NCBI GenBank assembly: GCA_900470155.1
Contig: UBZT01000009.1
Location: 639,522 to 703,521, forward strand
Reading direction: 5' to 3'
Source: Hyphomicrobiales bacterium
GTDB taxonomy: Bacteria > Pseudomonadota > Alphaproteobacteria > Rhizobiales > Rhizobiaceae
Length of the DNA stretch: 64,000 nt
Below the pieces are notes generated by a model. That model was not told where the DNA came from, searched no databases, and saw only the letters and a program-made list of their open reading frames with translations. Below are positions 46,408 through 55,947 of the stretch, piece by piece (positions within the stretch are counted from its first letter, which is position 1; each line of letters begins with the position of its first letter). The translations under genes and the position numbers were made by a program.

Positions 46408-46533
46408 CAAGTGGTTAGGTGATTTGCGTGACAGTATGACGAAGAATGTAAGCATTTCCTTTATCAAAACTGATCGATGGAAAGCTGGATCGCACCAATG
46501 CCGCCAGGCGCGTATGGCGAACGTACAGTGGTT

Positions 46534-47706
46534 TCAATCAACAGCCACGCGAATGTGATGTGCCAGCGAAAAACTGTCCGGAAGCGCCATGGCCTTGCCT
46601 TCGACCGCATCCAGTGCCGCATTCGCCAAAACATGGGCAAGTCCGAAGCTGACCTTGAACCCACCGGTCAAAGCAATAACCCGCTCAGCATCGGGATGGA
46701 TGCCGACCATAGGGTCGCGGTCAATCGCCTTCGGGCGCAGTCCTGCCCACCGTTCGACGATCTCGGCGTCCTCCAGCACCGGCGCAAGCCTGCATGCGCG
46801 AAGAAGCAGATCGTCCAGCAACACATCCGTGGACGTCGCGTCATTAAAGTGATTCTCGCTGGTGCTGCCGATCGCCACCTGTCCGCCTTCGTGCGGCACG
46901 ATATAGAGCCCGTCCAGGTAGAGCAGCGGCAGGTCCGGTGCGATCTCCGCCTTCAACAGTGCCGCCTGCCCCTTGACCGGCTGACCGAGAGGTTTTGCCA
47001 GCGCCGGGCCAATCGAAGACAGCAAGTCGAATGAGTGATGCCCGGTCGCGACCACGAGATGGCCAAACGCCACCTTCGTTCCGTCACGAAAGACGGCGGT
47101 CGATGTCGCGGCATCGATCGCCTCGATAGCCAGGCCTTCGGTCACGGCAACGCGCGCGGCCTGTTCCAGCCTTCGCGCCAGCATGTGAGTCAGTCCGCGC
47201 GGTGAAACGCGCGCGGCAAATGTGTCCTGTACCAAGCCGCCCACGGCGAACTCGTCCGCCGGCCACCCATCGCCGCATGGCGATCCGTCTAATGGGTTCC
47301 AAAAAAATTGATGATTGCCCTGATGCCAGTTGCGCAGCGCGTCCTTGGAATGGCGCTCGGCAATGACACGCAGATGCGGCTTCGGTAGCGGGATCAGCCG
47401 GCCGGAGCGCCGGTATCCGGCCGACAGGCCCGTCGCGGCTTCAAGATCGGCGATCTCGGCCTCGAGCGACACCAGGGCGTCGAACTGCAACTGTTTCTTC
47501 GCATCCCATTTGTCGGGCATGTAGGGCATCAGCGCACCGAGAAGCCCACCGCTGGCTCCACCGGCAATCGCACCGGCATCGACCAGCATCGTCCTGATGC
47601 CGCGCCGCTCGGCCTGCAGGGCGGCCCATAAGCCCATGATGCCACCGCCGATGATCAGCAGCTCCGTCTGCAATTGACCGGAGATCGAAGCCGATTTATC
47701 GGACAT
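46534..47706 (-). CDS. FAD-dependent oxidoreductase, probable separate MnmC(o) domain
   Basis: 390-residue DAO-family flavoenzyme: LLIIGGGIMGLWAALQAERRG (dinucleotide fold, split for length here from residue 16) and a C-terminal ALTGGFKVSFGLAHV. It lies head to head with mnmD; in many bacteria these two activities are fused in MnmC, whose oxidase part removes the carboxymethyl group from cmnm5(s2)U34 of tRNA. The gene order suggests a split MnmC, but a glycine or D-amino-acid oxidase role is possible. ATG 47706 is chosen; ATG 47718 would overlap mnmD by 9 bp. Confidence 0.8.
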   Translation of the reverse strand: MSDKSASISGQLQTELLIIGGGIMGLWAALQAERRGIRTMLVDAGAIAGGASGGLLGALMPYMPDKWDAKKQLQFDALVSLEAEIADLEAATGLSAGYRRSGRLIPLPKPHLRVIAERHSKDALRNWHQGNHQFFWNPLDGSPCGDGWPADEFAVGGLVQDTFAARVSPRGLTHMLARRLEQAARVAVTEGLAIEAIDAATSTAVFRDGTKVAFGHLVVATGHHSFDLLSSIGPALAKPLGQPVKGQAALLKAEIAPDLPLLYLDGLYIVPHEGGQVAIGSTSENHFNDATSTDVLLDDLLLRACRLAPVLEDAEIVERWAGLRPKAIDRDPMVGIHPDAERVIALTGGFKVSFGLAHVLANAALDAVEGKAMALPDSFSLAHHIRVAVD

Positions 47707-47709
47707 GAC

Positions 47710-48432
47710 ATGACCCATTCAAATACAACGCCGGAAACAAACAAAACCTCTGAGCCACTGACCTGGCACGACGGCGATATGCCTTATTCGACCGCCTTTG
47801 GCGATCACTTTTATTGCCAGACCGATGGCCGGCTCGAATGCGGCCATGTCTTCCATGCCGGCAATGGCCTGCCGGACCGCTGGCAGTCGGCCGAGCCTTT
47901 CACAATCGGCGAACTCGGCTTCGGCACCGGCCTGAATGCGTGTGAAACATGGCGGCGGTGGAAGGAGCATCACCAGCCCGGCGGCCATCTGCATTTCATC
48001 TCCTTCGAGCTTTATCCGATGCAGGCGAACGAGATCGATCGGGCGCTGTCGCGTTGGCCGGAAATCGATGCGGAACGCAAGGCTCTGGTCGCGCAATGGC
48101 CGCAAGCCCCGTCCGGGATCGTGACCGTCGCGCTGGACGCGCAGACGACTCTGAGCGTTGTCTGCGGTGATGCCTTCACAAACCTCAGCGCCAGTCCGCA
48201 CAGTTTCGACGCCTGGTTCCTCGATGGTTTCGCACCGTCGAAAAACAGCGACATGTGGTCAGCGGAACTGATGCAGGTCGTTTTTGATCACACGGTACCA
48301 GGCGGCAGTTTCGCGACTTATGCGGCCGCAGGTTTCGTCCGCCGCAATCTGATTGCCGCAGGCTATGCGCTCGAGCGCCGCCCGGGCTTTGCCGGAAAAC
48401 GCGAAATGCTGTGCGGAATCCGTTCGGCTTGA
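47710..48432 (+). CDS. mnmD: tRNA U34 methyltransferase MnmD (MnmC methyltransferase domain)
   Basis: S-adenosylmethionine-dependent enzyme that methylates nm5(s2)U34 to mnm5(s2)U34 in tRNA anticodons. 240 residues: YSTAFGDHFYCQTDGRLE (typical start), ELGFGTGLNACETW (SAM site, about 69-82), and DAWFLDGFAPSKNSDMWS (about 162-179) with the active-site aspartate. It is the N-terminal half of MnmC as a separate protein, the oxidase half being the divergent gene whose start codon is 3 bp away. Ribosome site weak. Confidence 0.9.
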   Translation: MTHSNTTPETNKTSEPLTWHDGDMPYSTAFGDHFYCQTDGRLECGHVFHAGNGLPDRWQSAEPFTIGELGFGTGLNACETWRRWKEHHQPGGHLHFISFELYPMQANEIDRALSRWPEIDAERKALVAQWPQAPSGIVTVALDAQTTLSVVCGDAFTNLSASPHSFDAWFLDGFAPSKNSDMWSAELMQVVFDHTVPGGSFATYAAAGFVRRNLIAAGYALERRPGFAGKREMLCGIRSA

Positions 48433-48437
48433 ACTAT

Positions 48438-48504
48438 AGCAATTCCAGCAAAAATGGGCACCGGCTTTGCGTCCGGAATTGCTTAAAAACAAAGAGATGG
48501 AGCA
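48438..48504. repeat. Rhizobial palindromic intergenic repeat
   Basis: AGCAATTCC (48438-48446) and GGAATTGCT (48475-48483) pair around a 28-base loop, followed by TAAAAACAAAGAGATGGAGC. The wording closely follows an abundant intergenic palindrome of Rhizobium and Sinorhizobium (AATTCCAGCAAAA ... TTGCGTCCGGAATTGC ... AAACAAAGAG). It lies between the convergent mnmD and histidine kinase genes. Confidence 0.7.
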
Positions 48505-48536
48505 TGGAAGGCGGCTCCGTTTTCGCCGGAAATGCA

Positions 48537-51500
48537 CTAGAACCGGACAGCAGCGCGCCCGAAGGACATGCTCCACTGCTCGATCTTGCGCAGCAGCAAT
48601 TCCGGGCTGATCGGCTTTGACAGATAATCATCCATGCCGGAGGCAAGGCAGGCTTCACGGTCACTGTCCAGCGCATGGGCGGTGACGCCGATGATCGTCA
48701 CATGCTCACCCTTGCCGCGCCGGCTTTCCTCGGCGCGAATGATCGCGGTTGCCTGATGGCCGTTCATCACTGGCATCGAGACATCCATCAGGATGAGGTC
48801 AACCGTTTCCTGCCGAAACGCGTCCAGCGCTTGCTCGCCGTTTTCCACAAGGCGGTAGTCGACATCGCTGCCGTTGAGGATCTGGCGGAAGACAATCTGA
48901 TTGACCGGATTGTCTTCCGCAATCAGCACCTTCGGCCTTTGCCGCTGCGGCGCATAGGCTGTCTCGCTCGCTCTATCAGCGGTGGAAGATCGGCTGGCGG
49001 CCGTAGCGACGGGTGGCACTGCCGAGGGTGATGGCACCGGCGACGGCGCATATGAGAGAGGCAGCCCGCCGTGGATCCGTGCAGCCCGCACCACATCGAC
49101 GATCGCACCTTTCAGAAGGTTGGCCCGCGCGGGTTTCATCAGATGCGCCTGCACCTTCAGGCTCTGGAAGATCTGATCGTCGCCGACCATGTCCATCGAG
49201 GTCAGGAAGATCAACGCCAAGTCATCGAATCGTCCATCGCTGCGGATTGCCCGCGCCACATCGATGCCGTTCATCACCGGCATGTGATAATCGATGATGA
49301 CTACGTCGATATGCAGGCCGGTTCTGTTGGCCTCAGCCAAGATATGCAGCGCCGTCTCACCGTCTTCGACGGCCAGGCCATCGAAGCCCCAGTTCGACAA
49401 TTGCTCGGTAACGATGCGGCGATTGATAGCATTGTCGTCAACCACCAGCACGCGCGCATCCTTGACGCTTGGCGGGATGGTCTTTTGCCGGTTGCGGTCG
49501 GCCACGATCGGCATCGGGATCTCGACGGTGAAGATCGAACCGCGACCGGGTTCCGATTCCAGTTCGAGCGAACCGCCGAACAGATTGACCAGCCCGGATG
49601 TGATCGCAAGTCCAAGACCTGTGCCCTCGTGGCGACGCGTCGATGACGTATCGACTTGCGAGAATTTATCGAAGATCTGCTTCTGCATGTCCGGTGCAAT
49701 GCCAATGCCGGTGTCTTCGATGCGGAGCCGCAGCAGACTGTCGCCAGCGCCGATGAGCTGGGTCGAAACATCGATCAGGACATGACCCTTTTCGGTGAAT
49801 TTGATCGCATTGCCCACCAGATTGGTGACGATCTGACGGAAACGGCCGGGATCGCCGAGAACCGTGTGGCGCACCGCCTGATCGCCGCAAACCAGCAGCT
49901 CGATATCCTTTTCCGAGGCCGCCGCCGAGAGCAGCGTTGCCACATCCTCGATTGCTTCGACCGGATCGAATGGCGCCTTGCGCAGCCGGAGCTGTCCGGC
50001 ATCGATCTTCGAGAAATCGAGGATGTCGTTGATGATCGTCAGCAGCGCGTTGCCGGATTTGACGATGATGTCGACAAAGGTCTTCTGCCGCGTATCCAGG
50101 ATCGATTTCGACAGCAGCTCTGCCATGCCGAGAACGCCGTTCATCGGCGTGCGGATCTCGTGGCTCATATTGGCGAGGAATTCCGACTTCGCCCTGTCTG
50201 CCGCTTCGCTTTTCGCCAGCAGGACCTCAAGTTCGGCCTCGCGTTCCTTGATGTCACTGACATCGGTCAACACGACAACCCAATGGCCGCTGCCGCCGAA
50301 GGTCACTTCCATCTGCACCCAGGTCTTGCCGTTGGCGAGGAATGTGGTGCTGAAGCCGGTCGTCAGGCGCAGCTTCTCCTGCCATTGGTGCAAAAGCGCT
50401 CCCGGTTCATCACCGAAGTCGCCGCGCTGCGCGCAGTACTGGAAGCATTTATACCATTTCTCCCCCTGATCGGCCAAACCGGCCGGCAGGTCGAGAATGC
50501 GCGAGAATGACTGATTGGCATCGGTGATCACATCGTTTTCGATGACGATCAGGCCCTGTGACATCAGCGCCATGGCATCCTGCATGAACAGTCCGAGCCG
50601 TTCAAGCTGTTCGCGCGCCTCGCCGATTTCCCGCTCGCGGCTGCGCATCTCGGTCAGGTCGGAATAGGTCAGCAGGATTTTCTGGTCGTGCAGTCGGGTA
50701 ATGCTGGCCAGCACATATTTCCCGTCCTCATAGGCAAGCTCGGTCGTCTGAGATCCCTGCAGCGCCTTGAACTGGGCAACGCGTTTCTGATAGCCCTCTT
50801 CGAAGGATTGACCCGGCCAGTTCCAGCCACGGCTGATATTGATCTCGCAATAGTTGCGGAACGACAGGCCGTCGATCGGCATATCCGACGGCCAGCACCA
50901 GATCTCCCGGCATTTTTCATTGGCGAATTCGACGATCAGGTCTTCGTTGAGGATCACCACGCCGACGGGCATCATCCTCAGCATGCTGACAATATCGGCA
51001 TACAGGGCTTCGGAACGGCGGTGAGCAAGAAGCACCGCCTGCTCGCGCTCCTTGAGCACGGAAACGTCGGTCACCGAGCCGACATGATAATGCTTGTTCG
51101 CTGTCGTCGTGATCCGGTTGAGGCGTGTGATCACCGATATTTCACGACCACCGGCAACCACCACATCGCGCGGCCGCTCGATCACGTCGTCATGCTGGAG
51201 AATGCGCAGATTCTCCTCCCGCAGGATGTGGCCAGTCTCCGGGAACATCTCGTCCTCCCGGAGGCCGTAGACATCTTCCCGGCGCTGATCATGCAGCGCC
51301 TCATAGGCGGAATTCACATAGATCAGCTTGCGGTCCGAATCGCGGATAAACACCGGCACCGGCATCTGCTCCAGCGTTGCCCGGTAAAGCGCAGTTTCCT
51401 CTTCACGTTCGGCAAGTTCGGTAATGTCCGTATAGGTCACCAATATCTTGCCATCGGCAAGCTTGCGGTTGCTGACGACGACGGTCAGTCCCTCCGGAGT

Positions 51501-52253
51501 TCTGGCATAGGTCAGCGGCGCATCGTCCGGGCTGCTCAACGCAGCAACACGCTGATCGACAAGCCGGGCGATTTCCTCGGGACCATCTGCCCGCTTGTGG
51601 CGGGTATGAACGACCATCATGTAGTCGCGATAGGACATGCCGACGACATCGAGCAGGTCGTCCAGCGCGACCATCCGGTAAACAGCAGCATTGACATATT
51701 CGATCCGCATCGTCTCATCGAGGATGAGGATGCCCACCGGCATGGCCATCATCAGGCTCTCCAGATGACGGTGCAGCGCCTCAGCGCTGCCGGGCACGCC
51801 GCGTCCGCCTGATTCGGTGCCCCGCTCCACTGGCAAACCCGGATCCGGATACCCGGAGGAAGCGGACGGTTTCAGAGTCTCCGATAGCGGCATTGACACC
51901 TGTTCGGCGGGCTCGACAAAGCCGAAGACATAGAGGGAATCGTCATCGTCGAGAAACCTCTCCATCCGGAGAACACGCGGAGTGCCGCCCGGTTGCGGAT
52001 GAAGTGAGACGCTTTCGTCCTCGCCAAACACCAGCACACGGCGTTCGCGGTCGTCGCGCATATCGTCGGCAAGCACGCCAAACAAATCCCGGTCGGTACG
52101 ACCGACGAGCCGGCTTTCGGCAAGATCGTACAGGCGAGCATAGGCAGCGTTGACTGCAACGTAGCGAAGCTCGCTATCCTTGACATAGGAAGGCTGCTCA
52201 ATCGCGACAATTTTCTCGCGGACTAGGTTGAGCAAAGCCGCTCCCCGATTCAA
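48537..52253 (-). CDS. Soluble hybrid histidine kinase with five PAS domains and two receivers
   Basis: 1238 residues with no membrane segment. Five PAS domains (about 10-115, 160-280, 285-400, 410-535, 545-670) are followed by the kinase core: H-box FLANMSHEIRTPMNGVLG (phospho-His near 698), N-box NLVGNAIKFTEKG and G-boxes DTGIGIAP and GTGLGLA. Two receiver domains follow, with phospho-Asp in IIDYHMPVMNG (near 985) and LILMDVSMPVMNG (near 1155), separated by a Pro/Ser-rich linker. The start is TTG 52253, supported by AAGGAG 8 bases upstream. It may sense internal redox or metabolites. No response regulator is adjacent. Confidence 0.9.
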   Translation of the reverse strand: MNRGAALLNLVREKIVAIEQPSYVKDSELRYVAVNAAYARLYDLAESRLVGRTDRDLFGVLADDMRDDRERRVLVFGEDESVSLHPQPGGTPRVLRMERFLDDDDSLYVFGFVEPAEQVSMPLSETLKPSASSGYPDPGLPVERGTESGGRGVPGSAEALHRHLESLMMAMPVGILILDETMRIEYVNAAVYRMVALDDLLDVVGMSYRDYMMVVHTRHKRADGPEEIARLVDQRVAALSSPDDAPLTYARTPEGLTVVVSNRKLADGKILVTYTDITELAEREEETALYRATLEQMPVPVFIRDSDRKLIYVNSAYEALHDQRREDVYGLREDEMFPETGHILREENLRILQHDDVIERPRDVVVAGGREISVITRLNRITTTANKHYHVGSVTDVSVLKEREQAVLLAHRRSEALYADIVSMLRMMPVGVVILNEDLIVEFANEKCREIWCWPSDMPIDGLSFRNYCEINISRGWNWPGQSFEEGYQKRVAQFKALQGSQTTELAYEDGKYVLASITRLHDQKILLTYSDLTEMRSREREIGEAREQLERLGLFMQDAMALMSQGLIVIENDVITDANQSFSRILDLPAGLADQGEKWYKCFQYCAQRGDFGDEPGALLHQWQEKLRLTTGFSTTFLANGKTWVQMEVTFGGSGHWVVVLTDVSDIKEREAELEVLLAKSEAADRAKSEFLANMSHEIRTPMNGVLGMAELLSKSILDTRQKTFVDIIVKSGNALLTIINDILDFSKIDAGQLRLRKAPFDPVEAIEDVATLLSAAASEKDIELLVCGDQAVRHTVLGDPGRFRQIVTNLVGNAIKFTEKGHVLIDVSTQLIGAGDSLLRLRIEDTGIGIAPDMQKQIFDKFSQVDTSSTRRHEGTGLGLAITSGLVNLFGGSLELESEPGRGSIFTVEIPMPIVADRNRQKTIPPSVKDARVLVVDDNAINRRIVTEQLSNWGFDGLAVEDGETALHILAEANRTGLHIDVVIIDYHMPVMNGIDVARAIRSDGRFDDLALIFLTSMDMVGDDQIFQSLKVQAHLMKPARANLLKGAIVDVVRAARIHGGLPLSYAPSPVPSPSAVPPVATAASRSSTADRASETAYAPQRQRPKVLIAEDNPVNQIVFRQILNGSDVDYRLVENGEQALDAFRQETVDLILMDVSMPVMNGHQATAIIRAEESRRGKGEHVTIIGVTAHALDSDREACLASGMDDYLSKPISPELLLRKIEQWSMSFGRAAVRF

Positions 52254-52462
52254 CTTCTATACTCCTTGATCAATGACGCGGAATGGTAAACGCGAAGTAA
52301 CCGACATACATGAAATGCTTCGAAAATACGCACATGCGGCCAAACCATCCACGGCTCACGGAGCGATGTTCCAGAAGAGCCAGCGATTGGTCGCAAATGG
52401 CAATGCGCATCGCGGTCGGAAACTGTCAAAAATGATGTCGAAATCAACACAATGGATTGGCC

Positions 52463-54049
52463 ATGAGCGACATTACACCCTCTGTCTTGCCCGAGACTGA
52501 AACCCCTTCCGGCGGTTCCGAACGGCGCCGGCGCAGCGGCGGCCGCGGTGGCGATCGCGCGCGTTCGTCAGGCACATCCAAATACCGCAACCTCGTCAAC
52601 CCGCTCGCCAAGACCGAACTGCTCGACCCGCAGACGCTGGACGACATCCATGAGGCATCGCTGACCATTCTCGAGGAAATCGGGATGGACATCATGCTGC
52701 CGGAAGCGCGCGCCATGATGAAAGCCGCCGGCGCCACCGTCACCGAGGGCACCGAGCGCGTCCGCTTCGACCGCGGCCTGATCATGGACCTGGTCGCTTC
52801 GGCCCCATCGCAGTTCACCATGCACGCCCGCAACCCGGCCAGAAACGTCGCAATCGGCGGCAACAATCTGGTTTTCGCCCAGATCGCCTCTGCCCCCTTT
52901 GTCGCCGACCGCGAAGGCGGCCGCCGCGCCGGCAATCAGGAGGACTTCCGCAAGCTGGTCAAGCTCGCCCAGTCCTACGACATCATCCACACCACAGGCG
53001 GCTACCCGGTCGAGCCGGTCGATATCCATGCCTCCGTCCGTCATCTCGACTGCCTGTCCGACATGGTCAAGCTGACCGACAAGGTCTTCCACTGCTACTC
53101 GCTCGGCCAGCAGCGCAACATCGACGGCATCGAGATCGCCCGCATCGGCCGCGGCGTCTCGATGGAGCAGCTCGAAACCGAGCCGTCGATCTTCACCATC
53201 ATCAACTCGTCCTCGCCGCTGCGCCTCGACGGCCCGATGCTCCAGGGCATCATCGAAATGTCGTCGCGCAATCAGGTTGTCGTCGTGACGCCGTTTACGC
53301 TGGCCGGTGCCATGGCGCCCGTGACCATTGCCGGCGCCTTGGTCCAGCAGAATGCCGAAGCACTGTGTGGTATCGCTTTCACCCAGATGGTGCGCCGCGG
53401 CGCGCCGGTGATGTATGGCGGCTTCACCTCGAATGTCGACATGAAGAGCGGCGCACCCGCCTTCGGCACCCCGGAATACATGAAGGCTGTCATCGCCGGC
53501 GGCCAGTTGGCCAGGCGCTACGGTGTTCCCTACCGCACATCCAACACCAATGCCTCGAACACGCTCGACGCCCAGGCGGCTTACGAATCGGCGCTTTCGC
53601 TCTGGGCGCTGACGCAGGGCGGCGGCAATTTCATCATGCATTCGGCCGGCTGGAGCGAGGGCGGCCTGACGGCATCCTTCGAGAAGTTCATCCTCGATGT
53701 CGACATGCTGCAGATGGTCGCCGAATTCCTGACGCCGCTCGATGTCAGCCAGGATGCGCTGGCACTCGATGCCGTGCGCGATGTCGGCCCCGGCGGCCAC
53801 TATTTCGGCACCGCCCACACGCTCGCCCGTTACGAAAACGCCTTCTATTCGCCGATTCTGTCGGACTGGCGCAATTTCGAGACCTGGACCGATGCCGGTC
53901 GGCCAACCACCTACGACCACGCCAACCGGATCTTCAAGGAAACGCTGGCCCGCTACGAGCGCCCGCCGATCGATCCGGCTGTCGAGGAAGAACTCGACGC
54001 TTTCGTCGCCAGGCGCAAGGAAGAAGGCGGCGTGGCAACCGATTTCTGA
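52463..54049 (+). CDS. Trimethylamine methyltransferase family protein (MttB-like, non-pyrrolysine)
   Basis: 528-residue TIM-barrel methyltransferase-like protein. After an Arg/Gly-rich start (about 15-40) come LLDPQTLDDIHEASLTILEEIG and, late, TSNTNASNTLDAQAAYESA, typical of the family. There is no in-frame stop, so it lacks pyrrolysine; such non-Pyl members use glycine betaine, proline betaine or similar quaternary amines and pass the methyl to a corrinoid protein. No corrinoid protein gene is beside it. A TTG two codons upstream is also in frame. Confidence 0.85.
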   Translation: MSDITPSVLPETETPSGGSERRRRSGGRGGDRARSSGTSKYRNLVNPLAKTELLDPQTLDDIHEASLTILEEIGMDIMLPEARAMMKAAGATVTEGTERVRFDRGLIMDLVASAPSQFTMHARNPARNVAIGGNNLVFAQIASAPFVADREGGRRAGNQEDFRKLVKLAQSYDIIHTTGGYPVEPVDIHASVRHLDCLSDMVKLTDKVFHCYSLGQQRNIDGIEIARIGRGVSMEQLETEPSIFTIINSSSPLRLDGPMLQGIIEMSSRNQVVVVTPFTLAGAMAPVTIAGALVQQNAEALCGIAFTQMVRRGAPVMYGGFTSNVDMKSGAPAFGTPEYMKAVIAGGQLARRYGVPYRTSNTNASNTLDAQAAYESALSLWALTQGGGNFIMHSAGWSEGGLTASFEKFILDVDMLQMVAEFLTPLDVSQDALALDAVRDVGPGGHYFGTAHTLARYENAFYSPILSDWRNFETWTDAGRPTTYDHANRIFKETLARYERPPIDPAVEEELDAFVARRKEEGGVATDF

Positions 54050-54065
54050 TCAGCCCACGCCTTTC

Positions 54066-54749
54066 TCAGCCAGCATCAAGCCCGGCCAGATAGGCCTCGT
54101 AGGTCTGCTTCGGCCCGGGCTCGAACCGTTCCGCCAAGACTTTCCAGCCCTCGACCCGGTCGAGCCGGAAGTCGCGGAAATCCTGGCGCGTCTCGCACCA
54201 GGTCGTCATCACCCAGATCGCCCCGAAGGCGCTGAGCGCCAGCGGCCAGACCGTGCGCTGGGTGCGCTCGCCGGCCAGCGAATGATAGGCCATCCACACC
54301 TTGCGTTTGGCCGACAGGGCAGAGCGCACATCGCCAAGGCAATCCGGCGGTTCCGGCTGAGCGGAGGCGCGAAACGCATGGATCGGCGCACCGACCAGCC
54401 GCTCGGCATGCTCCTTCGGTAATAACGCCACCATCTTGTCCTTGGCTTCCCGCGCCGCCTGTCCCAGCCGCGGATCGCCGAGCATCTCGACGGCGCGAAG
54501 GCCGAAGGCGAGCGCCTCCAGCTGCTCGAAGGTGAAGGTCAGCGGCGGCGCATCGAAGGCCTCGCGCAGCATGTATCCGACACCGCGCTCGCCTTCGATC
54601 GGCGCACCCGATGCAATCAGGTGGTCCATGTCGCGATAGATGGTGCGCTGGGCGACCTCCATCTTCCCGGCGATTTCGGCCGCCGTCATCGCCCGTCCCG
54701 TGGACCGCATCAGCTGGATGATTCGAAAAAGACGGTCTGCCGGACGCAT
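54066..54749 (-). CDS. YafY-type HTH/WYL transcriptional regulator
   Basis: 227 residues: an N-terminal DeoR-like helix-turn-helix (about 5-60; RLFRIIQLMRSTGRAMTAAEIAGKMEVAQRTIYRDMDHL) and a C-terminal WYL-type ligand domain (about 140-215; KVWMAYHS and FRDFRLDRV). Such regulators sense nucleic-acid or small-ligand signals. It is convergent with the MttB-like gene, and divergent from the AlkD-like gene 95 bp away, a likely target. Confidence 0.88.
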   Translation of the reverse strand: MRPADRLFRIIQLMRSTGRAMTAAEIAGKMEVAQRTIYRDMDHLIASGAPIEGERGVGYMLREAFDAPPLTFTFEQLEALAFGLRAVEMLGDPRLGQAAREAKDKMVALLPKEHAERLVGAPIHAFRASAQPEPPDCLGDVRSALSAKRKVWMAYHSLAGERTQRTVWPLALSAFGAIWVMTTWCETRQDFRDFRLDRVEGWKVLAERFEPGPKQTYEAYLAGLDAG

Positions 54750-54843
54750 GGGAACGCTCCAAGTGAGGCTGTGGCCAGAAGGGTGTCAGGAGAGTTATGT
54801 TACGTCAAGCGGATCACGCAAACCGGAGCGCGCCTGAACATCC

Positions 54844-55947
54844 ATGGCTGAAGCCTTGAAACACCTGATCGGCCCGCACAATGCGCAGGCGACCGCCGAC
54901 GCCCTGTCTCGCGCCTGGCCGGACTTCCCGCACGACGCGTTTCTGGCAGACGTGTTGCCGAGGCTTGAAGCGCTGGAACTGATGCAGCGGGGACAATGTA
55001 TAGCCGACGCGATGCGCGCCCACCTGCCAGCCGACTTTGCCCTTGCCGCGCCCATCCTGGCGGCAGCTTTGCCCGCCCCTGAAAAGCCCGGCCTGACCGG
55101 CTGGTCGCTGCTCTCCTTCAACCAGTATGTCGCCGCCCACGGCCTGGACTACCTGGAAACATCCCTGGACCTGCTGAAAGCCCTGACACCGCATTTCACC
55201 GCCGAATTCGGCATCAGGCCCTTCATCCACCGCGAGCAGACGAGGGCGCTTGCCATCATCGGCCAATGGGCAACCGATCCGAACCACCACGTCCGCCGCC
55301 TTGCCAGCGAAGGTACGCGCCCGCGCCTGCCCTGGGCCATGCGCCTTCCGGCTCTGGTCAAGGATCCCGCGCCCATTCTGCCGATCCTGACGGCGCTGAT
55401 CGACGACCCCGAGGACTATGTCCGCCGCTCGGTCGCCAATAGCCTCAACGACATCGCCAAGGATCATGCCGATCGCGTCGCCGACTTTGTCGGCCACCAC
55501 CACGCGGGCGCCTCTCCGGAGCGGCTCTGGCTGCTCAAACACGCCTCGCGTACGCTGCTCAAGAACGGCCATGCAACGGCGCTGGCAAATTTTGGTTTCG
55601 CCCGGATCGATGGCGTCAAGGTCAACCTCCGGCTTGCCACGCAAAACCTTCCCTTCCCCGGCGTTTTGGATTTCTCCGTCTCGCTCGCCAATGAAACCGG
55701 AAGGGCACAGTCGCTGATGCTCGACTACGCCATTCATCACCAGAAGAAGGACGGCACGCTGAGCCCGAAAGTGTTCAAGGGCAAGAGCATGACGCTGGCT
55801 GCCGGCCAGTCGCTGACATTGGACCGTCGCCACACATTCCGCCCAATCACCACCCGCGTCTACCATCCCGGCGAACACCGGCTGGAAATCCTGGTCAATG
55901 GTTCGAGCATGGCGACGCAGTCCTTCATACTGCTGTCTCCGGCCTGA
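54844..55947 (+). CDS. DNA alkylation repair protein (AlkD/AlkC-like, HEAT repeats)
   Basis: 367 residues of helical HEAT-like repeats of the DNA glycosylase family that removes alkylated bases. Seen: FPHDAFLADVLPRLEALEL at the start, WATDPNHHVRRLASEGTRPRLPWA (about 138-161), ALIDDPEDYVRRSVANSLNDIAKD (about 182-205) and RLWLLKHASRTLLK (about 225-238). The extra C-terminal part (about 255-367) is an immunoglobulin-like addition seen in AlkC-type members. It is divergent from a WYL regulator, which may control it. Confidence 0.85.
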   Translation: MAEALKHLIGPHNAQATADALSRAWPDFPHDAFLADVLPRLEALELMQRGQCIADAMRAHLPADFALAAPILAAALPAPEKPGLTGWSLLSFNQYVAAHGLDYLETSLDLLKALTPHFTAEFGIRPFIHREQTRALAIIGQWATDPNHHVRRLASEGTRPRLPWAMRLPALVKDPAPILPILTALIDDPEDYVRRSVANSLNDIAKDHADRVADFVGHHHAGASPERLWLLKHASRTLLKNGHATALANFGFARIDGVKVNLRLATQNLPFPGVLDFSVSLANETGRAQSLMLDYAIHHQKKDGTLSPKVFKGKSMTLAAGQSLTLDRRHTFRPITTRVYHPGEHRLEILVNGSSMATQSFILLSPA

